A DNA stretch of 5,559 bases from DATKMG01 sp035541995 (GTDB lineage Bacteria; Acidobacteriota; Terriglobia; Versatilivoradales; Versatilivoraceae): assembly GCA_035541995.1 (NCBI GenBank), contig DATKMG010000570.1, forward strand, positions 1 to 5,559, given 5' to 3'. Under the pieces are notes generated by a model that was not told the origin of the DNA, ran no database searches, and saw nothing but the letters and a program-made list of their open reading frames with translations. Numbering within the stretch: the first letter of the stretch is position 1; the number at the start of each line of letters is the position of its first letter. The position numbers and the translations under genes were made by a program. This document shows positions 1 through 5,559 of this stretch, piece after piece.

Positions 1-862
1 TCCCTTCGGGATACCCCATGGGCTTATAGTAGGGGACCTTCAGGTAAGACCATGGCTCGGCAGCTTCCCCTAGATACTCATAGTACTTCGAGGGATCAAG
101 CTGGTCGGCGATGATCGTTCCGGTTGCATCCACAATGCGGATCTTCCCGTCATAGTGTTCCAGGCCGCCATTCTCTGTTACAAGCCCCAGGAAAAGGGAA
201 GGGAAACTCCCGAACACACGAGCCTCATCTTGGTGAGAGTCCAGAGAGCGCTTGAACCAGGCCAGGGTCTTGGTGGCAGTTTCGGTGACCTCGGGTAACC
301 AAGTCCGGATGTAATCTCGCCCTTCAGGTGTCAAAGGGGAATTGACTCCGCCCGGAACTGCCCAGGACGGATGAATCTTCTTGCCGCCAAGCACCTCGAT
401 GACTTCCTGGCCGAACTTCCGCAACCGGATTCCCTGTCGAGCAATTTCGGGATGGGCTTCAATGACACCCAGGATGTTGCGCTTGCCCGGATCAGCATCA
501 TGTCCCAGCAGGAGGTCGGGAGAAGAGAGGTGGAAGAGACTCAACGCATGAGACTGAACGATCTGTCCCAGATTCATCAGCCGACGCAGTTTTACGGCGG
601 TGTCCGGAATCTGAACCGCCAGTAAGGCATCTCCAGTCTTAGCCGAAGTTAGCAAATGACTGACCGGGCAGATCCCACAGATTCGCGCCGTAATTGCCGG
701 CATCTCCCGAAATGAGCGCCCTTCACAAAACTTCTCAAATCCCCTGAATTCGGTGACATGAAAACGGGCACGGTTGACTTCTCCGGAGTCGTCCAGATGT
801 AGGGTGATTTTCGAATGCCCTTCGATCCGGGTGACAGGGTTTATGGTGATGGTCTTACTCAT
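1..862 (-). CDS. hoxH: HoxH, catalytic large subunit of bidirectional [NiFe]-hydrogenase (partial, C-terminus off window)
   Basis: Holds the Ni-Fe(CN)2CO active site where H2 is split or formed; cytoplasmic partner of HoxY. I translated 287 codons from the ATG at 862; the frame is open to the window edge. Visible: the conserved TRIEGH near residues 11-16, FEKFCEG at 42-48, and the N-terminal nickel-ligand motif L1, RICGICPVSH at residues 60-69 (ligands C62 and C65). IHPSWAVPGG (163-172) and the WSYLKVPYYK stretch (271-280) are also typical of group 3d HoxH, and by recall the whole reads very like cyanobacterial HoxH. The family is usually about 470-490 residues, so roughly 40% is missing, including the C-terminal L2 motif (DPCxxCxxH) and the peptide removed by the maturation protease. 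AGGAG at 872-876, overlapping the hoxY stop, sits 9 bases before the ATG and supports this start. Last gene of the visible hox operon. Confidence 0.97.
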   Translation of the reverse strand, partial: MSKTITINPVTRIEGHSKITLHLDDSGEVNRARFHVTEFRGFEKFCEGRSFREMPAITARICGICPVSHLLTSAKTGDALLAVQIPDTAVKLRRLMNLGQIVQSHALSLFHLSSPDLLLGHDADPGKRNILGVIEAHPEIARQGIRLRKFGQEVIEVLGGKKIHPSWAVPGGVNSPLTPEGRDYIRTWLPEVTETATKTLAWFKRSLDSHQDEARVFGSFPSLFLGLVTENGGLEHYDGKIRIVDATGTIIADQLDPSKYYEYLGEAAEPWSYLKVPYYKPMGYPEG

Positions 863-874
863 ATCCTAAAGCTC

Positions 875-1450
875 CTATCCAAACTTGAGTTTATCGGAAA
901 GGTCCGGAATCCGGCCAGCCAGCAGTTCGGTGACCACGAAATAGATCAAATCTGCTGACGGCGGACAACCCGGCAGGAAAGCATCGACTTTAATGACTTC
1001 GTGTAGCGGCTGAACTCGTTCCAGCAGTTTCGGGATGACCGAGTAGTCATTGGGGATCTGCGGTTGATAGGTTGTGTTCTCTATATATGCCCGCTGCAAG
1101 ACGGGTTCCAGCTTGCCCAGAGGATTACGCATTGCGGTGATGTTACCGTTGACGGCGCAATCTCCGAATGAAACGACAATCCGACTGCGGTCACGGATCT
1201 GTTTGGCTAGATACAGATGTTCGCTATTACAAACCGCACCCTCGACCAGCGTGGCGTCGACGTTTTCGGGAAAGGTCTTGGTATCCACGATCGGGCTATA
1301 GACGATATTGACCTTGTCAGCGAGCTCAATTAGGCGTTCGTCGAGATCCAGGAATGACATATGGCACCCAGAACAACCCCCAAGCCACACGGTGGCCAAG
1401 CGGGCTTTCCCGTCTTGAGAGGAACCGGCAGTCGCGTCTATTTGAACCAT
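875..1450 (-). CDS. hoxY: HoxY, small subunit of bidirectional [NiFe]-hydrogenase
   Basis: Carries the proximal [4Fe-4S] cluster that passes electrons between the HoxH active site and the HoxEFU diaphorase. The 191-residue protein shows all four expected cluster ligands: C26 and C29 in WLGGCSGCHMSFLD, C98 in GDCAVNG and C162 in LPGCPPSAD, with EGAVCN at 70-75. There is no twin-arginine signal, and the medial and distal clusters of membrane-bound small subunits are absent, as expected for the short cytoplasmic group 3 type. Its start overlaps the end of hoxU by 13 bases in another frame. GGAG at 1459-1462 lies 8 bases upstream of the ATG, inside hoxU. The stop is 12 bases before hoxH. Coupled translation with both neighbours is inferred. 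Confidence 0.97.
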   Translation of the reverse strand: MVQIDATAGSSQDGKARLATVWLGGCSGCHMSFLDLDERLIELADKVNIVYSPIVDTKTFPENVDATLVEGAVCNSEHLYLAKQIRDRSRIVVSFGDCAVNGNITAMRNPLGKLEPVLQRAYIENTTYQPQIPNDYSVIPKLLERVQPLHEVIKVDAFLPGCPPSADLIYFVVTELLAGRIPDLSDKLKFG

Positions 1451-2154
1451 AGCTTCTTCTCCCGTCCCATTTTGATGTAGGTGAGGAAATCCCGTTTCTT
1501 GATCATTTCTGCGGTAGATTTCCCCTTTTCAGACAGAGCTCCGGTAGGGCAGACGTGAATGCACTTGCCGCACCCCGTGCAGGTGTCGGATTCCCCCCAC
1601 GGGCGGTTCAGGTCTGTGATAACCCTGGCCTTTGCCCCTCGTCCCATGACGTCCCAGGTATGTGCGCCCTCGATTTCGTCACAGACTCGAACACAACGGG
1701 TGCATAAGACGCAGCGATTATTGTCGAGTGCAAAACGAGCATGCGACGCATCGATCTCCAGCAGGGGATTCTGGTAGGCAAAACGAACGTGGTCCATTCC
1801 CACCGAGTAGGCGAGATCCTGAAGATCGCAGTGACCATTGACTACACAGATGGAACAAACGTGGTTTCGTTCAGCGAACAGCAGTTCGATGATCATCCGG
1901 CGATATTCCTTCAGCCGTTCCGTATCGGTTCGGATTTCCATTCCTTCATCAGCCAGCGTGACGCAGGCTGGTTGTAGCTTGGAAGAACCCGTGATTTCAA
2001 CCAGGCAGAGGCGGCAGGCTCCAACCTGGGATAGACCTTCCAAGTGGCATAGCGTGGGGATGACTATGTTGTTTTCCAGTGCGATATCCAGAATGGTCTG
2101 ATCTTCACTGGCGGTTACCATCTGACCGTTGATGCTCAGTGTTTTGACGGTCAT
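1438..2154 (-). CDS. hoxU: HoxU, iron-sulfur subunit of the hydrogenase diaphorase module
   Basis: Electron-wire subunit linking HoxF to HoxY, homologous to the N-terminal part of complex I NuoG. The 238-residue product matches the length I recall for cyanobacterial HoxU. In order: a plant-type [2Fe-2S] domain with C36, C47, C50 and C64; a His-Cys3 [4Fe-4S] site with H98, C100, C103 and C109; then a two-cluster ferredoxin domain with C148/C151/C154/C158 and C192/C195/C198/C202. All ligands are intact. I chose the ATG at 2154, reading MTVKTLSING, because a strong GGAGGT (2161-2166) lies 6 bases upstream and the ATG forms an ATGA overlap with the hoxF stop. An in-frame ATG at 2217 would add 21 residues that overlap hoxF and look unlike the family, so I reject it. 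Confidence 0.96.
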   Translation of the reverse strand: MTVKTLSINGQMVTASEDQTILDIALENNIVIPTLCHLEGLSQVGACRLCLVEITGSSKLQPACVTLADEGMEIRTDTERLKEYRRMIIELLFAERNHVCSICVVNGHCDLQDLAYSVGMDHVRFAYQNPLLEIDASHARFALDNNRCVLCTRCVRVCDEIEGAHTWDVMGRGAKARVITDLNRPWGESDTCTGCGKCIHVCPTGALSEKGKSTAEMIKKRDFLTYIKMGREKKLWFK

Positions 2155-3839
2155 GCGTGTACCTCCTCTACGGTGGCCGCTGGCGTAGCTCTGATCTTGC
2201 AGACGTTGGCCGGACAACGCTTTTCAACGATATGGGCCAGGTACTCGTCACGGAAGTACCTGAGAGTACTGATGACCGGGTTCGGAGCTGTTTGCCCCAA
2301 ACCGCAAAGGCTGGTGTGCTTCAAAAGCTCGCACAGTTGCTCGAGCTGGGCGAGATCATTTGTTGTAGCTGAACCTTCGGTGATTTTCTTGAGTAGGCCA
2401 TGCATCTGGACGGTTCCGGCACGACAGGGGACGCACTTGCCGCAGGACTCATCCATACAAAACTCCATAAAGAACCTGGCAACATCGACCATGCAGGAGG
2501 TCTCATCCATGATGATTAAGCCCCCTGAACCCATGATTGATCCCACTTTAGAAAGCGATTCATAATCGACTGGAAGATCGAGATGCTCAGCGGGAATACA
2601 GCCCCCGGATGGTCCGCCGGTTTGCGCGGCCTTGAACTTTCTTCCATCGGGAATCCCGCCACCGATCTCGAAGATGATTTTGCGAAGAGGGACCCCCATG
2701 GGCACCTCAATCAAGCCGGTATTTTTGATTTTGCCGGCCAAGGCAAAAACCTTGGTTCCTTTGCTTTTTTGTGTCCCGATGGAAGCATACCAGTTCCCAC
2801 CCTTCAGGATGACGGGTGGGACACTGGCATAGGTTTCCACGTTATTCAAGAGGGTGGGATAACTCCACAGGCCCTTGACCGCGGGATAAGGAGGTCGTGG
2901 CCGCGGGCTTCCGCGCTTACCCTCGATAGAGGCGATCAGAGCCGTTTCTTCACCGCAAACAAAGGCCCCGGCCCCGATTCGTAAATCGACCCGGAAGTTA
3001 AATTCTGAATCAAAAATCCGGTTTCCCAGCAACTGCTGTCGCTCGGCTTGTCGAATCGCAGTCTTTAATCGGCTGATGGCTAGAGGGTACTCACCCCGGA
3101 CGTAGATGTAGCCGAACTCTGCTCCGACTGCAAAAGCCGCTACGGCCATCCCTTCAAGAACTCTGTGTGGATCACCCTCCAGGACGCTGCGATCCATGAA
3201 GGCTCCCGGGTCTCCTTCGTCGGCGTTGCAGATAACGTACTTGCGTGATCCCTTGGATTTGGCCACCGTGCTCCATTTCAATCCGGTCGGGTAACCTCCA
3301 CCACCCCGGCCCCTCAAGCCGCTGATATTGATCTCTCGAATGACTCCTTGAGGGGTCATCTCAGTGACAACCTTCTGCAACGCGCTGTAACCACCCACGG
3401 CGATGTAATCTTCGATCCTCTCGGGATCGATCTTGCCGGAATTTTCCAGGACCACCTTCTGTTGTTGTTGGAAGAAAGGATTCTCCTCCGAACAGAGCAG
3501 CGATTCTACCGGTTCTCCCTTCAGTAAGTGCTGGCTGACAACCTGTGAAGCCAATTCGGCGGTCAGGCTGTTGTAAAGGCAGGCACAGACATGACCGTCC
3601 TCCCGAGTTTCAACCTGCACCAGAGGGCCTGCATCACAAAGCCCCAGACAGCCAGTGCCAAAGACCCTGACCGACTCTGACAAACCAGCTTCTTTGATGG
3701 CTCGATTAAACGATTCCTTCACTGCCGCAGCGCCCGAAGACAGGCAGCCCGCAGCAGTGCAAACTCCGATGCGATGTTTTACTGCCTCATTGGCCTCAGA
3801 TTCCTTATCGATAATGGCTTTCAGTACGTCCTCGCTCAT
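2151..3839 (-). CDS. hoxF: HoxF, NAD(P)H- and FMN-binding diaphorase subunit of bidirectional hydrogenase
   Basis: Oxidises or reduces NAD(P)H through FMN; NuoF/HydB homologue. Numbered from the ATG at 3839 (562 residues): an N-terminal thioredoxin-like [2Fe-2S] domain with C27, C32, C64 and C68; the IEDYIAVGGYSAL entry to the NuoF core (142-154); glycine-rich GRGGGGYPTGLKW (177-189) and NADEGDPGAFMDR (205-217); the GAGAFVCGEETALI segment (289-302) for FMN and nucleotide; and the C-terminal [4Fe-4S] site C466, C469, C472 and C512. The tail after the core has a C-P-A-N-V-C segment (C542, C547) preceded by H536, then ends without the extra ferredoxin domain of HydB/HndC. The start at 3839 has GGAG 9 bases upstream and an ATGA overlap with hoxE. 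The alternative ATG at 3854 adds five residues but its nearest purine-rich stretch is too close. NAD versus NADP preference cannot be read here. Confidence 0.96.
   Translation of the reverse strand: MSEDVLKAIIDKESEANEAVKHRIGVCTAAGCLSSGAAAVKESFNRAIKEAGLSESVRVFGTGCLGLCDAGPLVQVETREDGHVCACLYNSLTAELASQVVSQHLLKGEPVESLLCSEENPFFQQQQKVVLENSGKIDPERIEDYIAVGGYSALQKVVTEMTPQGVIREINISGLRGRGGGGYPTGLKWSTVAKSKGSRKYVICNADEGDPGAFMDRSVLEGDPHRVLEGMAVAAFAVGAEFGYIYVRGEYPLAISRLKTAIRQAERQQLLGNRIFDSEFNFRVDLRIGAGAFVCGEETALIASIEGKRGSPRPRPPYPAVKGLWSYPTLLNNVETYASVPPVILKGGNWYASIGTQKSKGTKVFALAGKIKNTGLIEVPMGVPLRKIIFEIGGGIPDGRKFKAAQTGGPSGGCIPAEHLDLPVDYESLSKVGSIMGSGGLIIMDETSCMVDVARFFMEFCMDESCGKCVPCRAGTVQMHGLLKKITEGSATTNDLAQLEQLCELLKHTSLCGLGQTAPNPVISTLRYFRDEYLAHIVEKRCPANVCKIRATPAATVEEVHA
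2161..2166 (-). promoter_or_regulatory. Ribosome binding site of hoxU
   Basis: GGAGGT on the minus strand, 6 bases before the ATG at 2154 and inside the 3' end of hoxF. It decides the hoxU start in favour of 2154 over the in-frame ATG at 2217. It is the best Shine-Dalgarno sequence in the operon. Confidence 0.8.
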
Positions 3840-4339
3840 ACGCTGGTTCTCCATCCTTTCATGCGATCCAGAACTGCCTGGGAGCCCAACTTCCCGGTGA
3901 CTTCCCCGTCAAAGACTACGGCTGGAGCTAGACCGCAAGCTCCAAGACATCGGGCTGTCATCAGGGATAACTTGCCGTCAGCGGTAGTTTCTCCAGGCCT
4001 GATTCCATGCGTGTTCTCGATTGACTCAAGAATCTCCGCAGTCCCCTTAACGTAGCAGGCGGTTCCGAGGCAGACCACACAGGTATGCTCACCCTTGGGC
4101 TTCAGTGAAAAGAAGTTGTAGAAAGTGGCAACTCCATAAACTCGACTCAGCGGCACTCTTAAGGAGCGGCCAACGTAAATCAAAAGATCGTCCTCAAGAT
4201 ATCCGAACAGCTCCTGGGCAGTATGGAGGACCTCGAGTAGTGAATCGGGTTGAAACTGGCAACGCTTCAGCGCTGCATCCAGCATTTTGAAGCGTTTGTC
4301 ACCACTGGGATGCGGCAGAGCGGCGACCTTCGTGTTCAT
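3836..4339 (-). CDS. hoxE: HoxE, thioredoxin-like [2Fe-2S] subunit of bidirectional hydrogenase
   Basis: Small electron-transfer subunit of the diaphorase module, homologous to complex I NuoE and HydC/HndA; in cyanobacteria it has been linked to ferredoxin interaction. The 167-residue product has an N-terminal helical part ending in VPLSRVYGVATFYNFF (62-77), the hallmark of the NuoE/HoxE family. A thioredoxin-like [2Fe-2S] domain follows, with ligands C90 and C95 in CLGTAC and C131 and C135 in CLGAC; a further C87 is common in HoxE. The length is normal for the family. A purine-rich GGGAAAGG (4346-4353) ends 6 bases before the ATG at 4339, supporting the start. It is the first gene of the operon, its stop overlaps the hoxF start as ATGA, and a long non-coding region lies upstream. 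Confidence 0.96.
   Translation of the reverse strand: MNTKVAALPHPSGDKRFKMLDAALKRCQFQPDSLLEVLHTAQELFGYLEDDLLIYVGRSLRVPLSRVYGVATFYNFFSLKPKGEHTCVVCLGTACYVKGTAEILESIENTHGIRPGETTADGKLSLMTARCLGACGLAPAVVFDGEVTGKLGSQAVLDRMKGWRTSV
3849..3852 (-). promoter_or_regulatory. Ribosome binding site of hoxF
   Basis: GGAG on the minus strand, 9 bases upstream of the ATG at 3839. It overlaps the alternative ATG at 3854, which argues that the downstream ATG is the one used. Confidence 0.55.
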
Positions 4340-4377
4340 GTGTAACCTTTCCCTTGTTTGAGATTAGAAACCCGTAA

Positions 4378-4392
4378 GTTGAAATTATCAAC
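4378..4392. promoter_or_regulatory. Operator-like palindrome upstream of hoxE, overlapping a possible -10 box
   Basis: The inverted repeat GTTGA-N5-TCAAC has perfect 5-base arms and sits 39-53 bases upstream of the hoxE ATG. On the minus strand the same bases include GATAAT (4389-4384), one mismatch from a -10 consensus, though no good -35 stands at the right distance. The TTGA/TCAA half-sites recall CRP/FNR-family operators, but the spacing is not that of the FNR consensus. The regulator is unknown, and the symmetry could be chance. Confidence 0.3.
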
Positions 4393-4521
4393 GACCCCCT
4401 GGCGAACCCTATAATCTAAAAGCACTTGAGATTCCAACCTAACGGGATTCGGGTAAGTCGGGTTTTGCTTTTGGCAGGTAGAGCGTCCCATGATATGGAG
4501 CGGCAAGGGATAAGGCTCCGG

Positions 4522-4560
4522 ACGCGTTGGCCGACGAGTTATCTGTCGCGTAACTTTTTT
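4522..4560 (+). terminator. Possible weak intrinsic terminator
   Basis: ACGCG (4522-4526) can pair with CGCGT (4547-4551), closing a 20-base loop, and AAC plus six T residues follow (4555-4560). An alternative AGTTA/TAACT stem (4537-4555) ends directly in five Ts. Both stems are short, so this is weak. It would only matter if a transcript starts upstream on the plus strand, for example from TATAAT at 4410-4415. Confidence 0.2.
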
Positions 4561-4740
4561 GGTTTTGAATCCCTGTTTCTGGAACTTACGAGGCTTGGGC
4601 TATTCCCCCCAAGTGGGTCATTCTCACCATAAATCAATGCGTGGATTGTGCAAATATGCTGGCTTTCTTAACACCTTCTGCAACGGGATTGAAGCTTTCG
4701 CTTGAGGTTTTGCCTGCGATCAAATTGTGCCTGATGGCTC

Positions 4741-4769
4741 TTACCGCCGCCCGCAATCCAGGTTATAAT
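4741..4769 (+). promoter_or_regulatory. Candidate promoter of the radical SAM gene
   Basis: A perfect TATAAT (4764-4769) is preceded at a 17-base spacer by a poor -35, TTACCG (4741-4746, three of six matches). Transcription would start near 4776, leaving a leader of about 16 bases that contains AGGA (4783-4786), 5 bases before the ATG at 4792. This places the promoter across the in-frame ATG at 4768 and so favours 4792 as the start. Confidence 0.4.
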
Positions 4770-4791
4770 GCGGCTGGAGATCAGGAAAGAA

Positions 4792-5559
4792 ATGCAAAAA
4801 GACACAGCCCCCATGGGCCATTTGGGAGTCGATGAACCAAAGCGGCGCTGGAACCTGGATTGTGAAATTGTCTACGGCCCCATTTCCTCGCGGCGGTTTG
4901 GTTATTCCCTGGGTATAAATTTGTTGCCAAGTGGGCAAAAAGTTTGTGATTTTGATTGCCTCTATTGTCAGTGCGGCTGGACTCCACGATCCTTGGTGGA
5001 ACAATGTTTCGCGGGGATACCGTTTCCAAGCCTGGTCGATATCAAGAAGGTCGTAGATCTTCAATTCAGAGAACTAGCAAGCCAGGATAATCAACCCGAT
5101 ACTATTATTTTTTCCGGAAACGGAGAGCCTACTCTGCATCCTGAATTCCCTAGGGCTGTTGAGGAGGTCGAACGGGCCCGTGACTTATATCTGCCTGAGG
5201 CACGTGTGGGCGTCCTCAGCAATGGCAGCCGGCTTGGAGAATCGTCGGTCTTCCAGGCGGTGTCGGGCATGGACCTGAAATCTGTGAAATTCGACGCAGG
5301 AGGGGAGTGGTTGGACCGGCCCCTTATGCCTTATGACCTCGATGCCCTCATTACGACATGGCACAACTTGCCTAATCTCACTATCCAATCTTTCTTTAGC
5401 GAAGGGAGATTTGACAACACGGGTTCTCGCGATGTTGAACCCTGGTTGGACGGCCTAACCCGCATCCAGCCCAATCGAGTGCAGATCTATACTCTCGACA
5501 GGGTTCCCCCCGTCAAGCTGATGCGTAAAGCGTCAGGGGAGACACTTCGCAGGCTCGCA
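4792..5559 (+). CDS. Radical SAM protein, COG0731-like (partial, C-terminus off window)
   Basis: 256 codons are open to the window edge. The iron-sulfur ligands for the SAM cluster are C52, C56 and C59 in CDFDCLYC, the canonical CxxxCxxC, with another cysteine at 61. Upstream, GPISSRRFGYSLGINLLP (29-46) matches the signature that I recall preceding the cluster in the COG0731 family of Fe-S oxidoreductases, relatives of the wybutosine enzyme TYW1. SGNGEPTLHPEF (108-119) is the GGEP-type SAM-binding strand, and LSNGS (142-146) and KFDAGG (166-171) follow in the order expected. The family is roughly 270-330 residues, so most of it is present. The substrate is unknown; members are widespread in anaerobes and archaea. 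AGGA lies 5 bases before the ATG at 4792. An in-frame ATG at 4768 would add eight residues but overlaps the candidate -10 box. Transcribed away from hoxE; a functional link is not shown. Confidence 0.88.
   Translation, partial: MQKDTAPMGHLGVDEPKRRWNLDCEIVYGPISSRRFGYSLGINLLPSGQKVCDFDCLYCQCGWTPRSLVEQCFAGIPFPSLVDIKKVVDLQFRELASQDNQPDTIIFSGNGEPTLHPEFPRAVEEVERARDLYLPEARVGVLSNGSRLGESSVFQAVSGMDLKSVKFDAGGEWLDRPLMPYDLDALITTWHNLPNLTIQSFFSEGRFDNTGSRDVEPWLDGLTRIQPNRVQIYTLDRVPPVKLMRKASGETLRRLA

Larger units (their letters stand above)
4340..4791. other. Divergent intergenic region between hoxE and the radical SAM gene
   Basis: About 450 bases with no gene I can support. Short open frames here lack a ribosome binding site, family motifs or credible composition. 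It should hold the promoters of both divergent units. Visible: a palindrome near hoxE (4378-4392), TATAAT boxes on the plus strand at 4410-4415 and 4764-4769, a possible hairpin plus T-run at 4522-4560, and a small CTTGGG/CCCAAG hairpin (4594-4613) with no T-run after it. I see no tRNA, recognised riboswitch or CRISPR repeat. Confidence 0.7.

Noticed and set aside
371..625. Plus-strand open frame of 84 codons inside hoxH
   Set aside because: It lies antisense to clearly coding hoxH, has no credible ribosome binding site and no recognisable motif.
2155..2217. Longer hoxU start at 2217
   Set aside because: It would overlap hoxF by 67 bases and lacks family-like sequence, whereas the ATG at 2154 has GGAGGT at ideal spacing and gives the usual 238 residues.
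2583..2984. Plus-strand open frame of 133 codons inside hoxF
   Set aside because: It is antisense to the strongly conserved FMN/NADH-binding core of HoxF; a shadow frame.
4594..4613. CTTGGG/CCCAAG hairpin as a terminator
   Set aside because: The stem is only six base pairs and no T-run follows on either strand.
4426..4632. Plus-strand open frame of 68 codons in the spacer
   Set aside because: No ribosome binding site, low-quality composition and no motif; it reads like translated non-coding DNA.
4441..4690. AACGGGATT repeated at 4441-4449 and 4682-4690
   Set aside because: A nine-base match in a spacer of this size is expected by chance fairly often, and the flanks do not agree.
4741..5064. 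Minus-strand open frame of 107 codons opposite the radical SAM gene
   Set aside because: The plus strand here encodes the SAM-cluster motif with family-typical flanks; the antisense frame shows no family features.

Overview
The window carries a five-gene cluster on the minus strand encoding a cytoplasmic, NAD(P)-linked bidirectional [NiFe]-hydrogenase of the Hox type (group 3d). The order in the direction of transcription is hoxE, hoxF, hoxU, hoxY, hoxH. The right-hand end holds the start of a divergently transcribed radical SAM gene on the plus strand. Both hoxH (C-terminal part missing) and the radical SAM gene (C-terminal part missing) run off the window.

The source is a bacterium with moderate, roughly balanced base composition. 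The hydrogenase subunits match the pattern seen in cyanobacteria, several anaerobic or facultative lineages and many uncultured phyla: separate HoxE and HoxF, a 238-residue HoxU, and HoxH with the L1 motif RICGICPVSH. The C-terminus of HoxF and the COG0731-like radical SAM neighbour lean towards an anaerobic or facultative non-cyanobacterium. The sequence alone does not fix the taxon.

Layout: 1-862 hoxH (catalytic large subunit, first 287 codons); 875-1450 hoxY (small subunit); 1438-2154 hoxU; 2151-3839 hoxF; 3836-4339 hoxE; 4340-4791 divergent intergenic region with weak promoter and operator signals; 4792-5559 radical SAM protein.

The genes are packed tightly. There are ATGA stop/start overlaps at hoxE/hoxF and hoxF/hoxU, a 13-base overlap at hoxU/hoxY and a 12-base gap at hoxY/hoxH, so one polycistronic transcript with translational coupling is likely. 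HoxEFU form the diaphorase module: FMN plus a chain of [2Fe-2S] and [4Fe-4S] clusters. HoxYH form the hydrogenase module: the proximal [4Fe-4S] in HoxY and the Ni-Fe site in HoxH. Together they interconvert H2 with NAD(P)H and possibly ferredoxin or flavodoxin. All expected cluster-ligand cysteines are present in the complete genes, so the enzyme looks functional. No maturation gene (hyp, or the HoxW protease) lies in the window.

I found no wholly new system. The points most worth a second look are a Cys/His motif at the HoxF C-terminus shared with electron-bifurcating HydB/HndC-type subunits, the divergent radical SAM neighbour, and the unusually long intergenic region with a palindrome and a possible small RNA.
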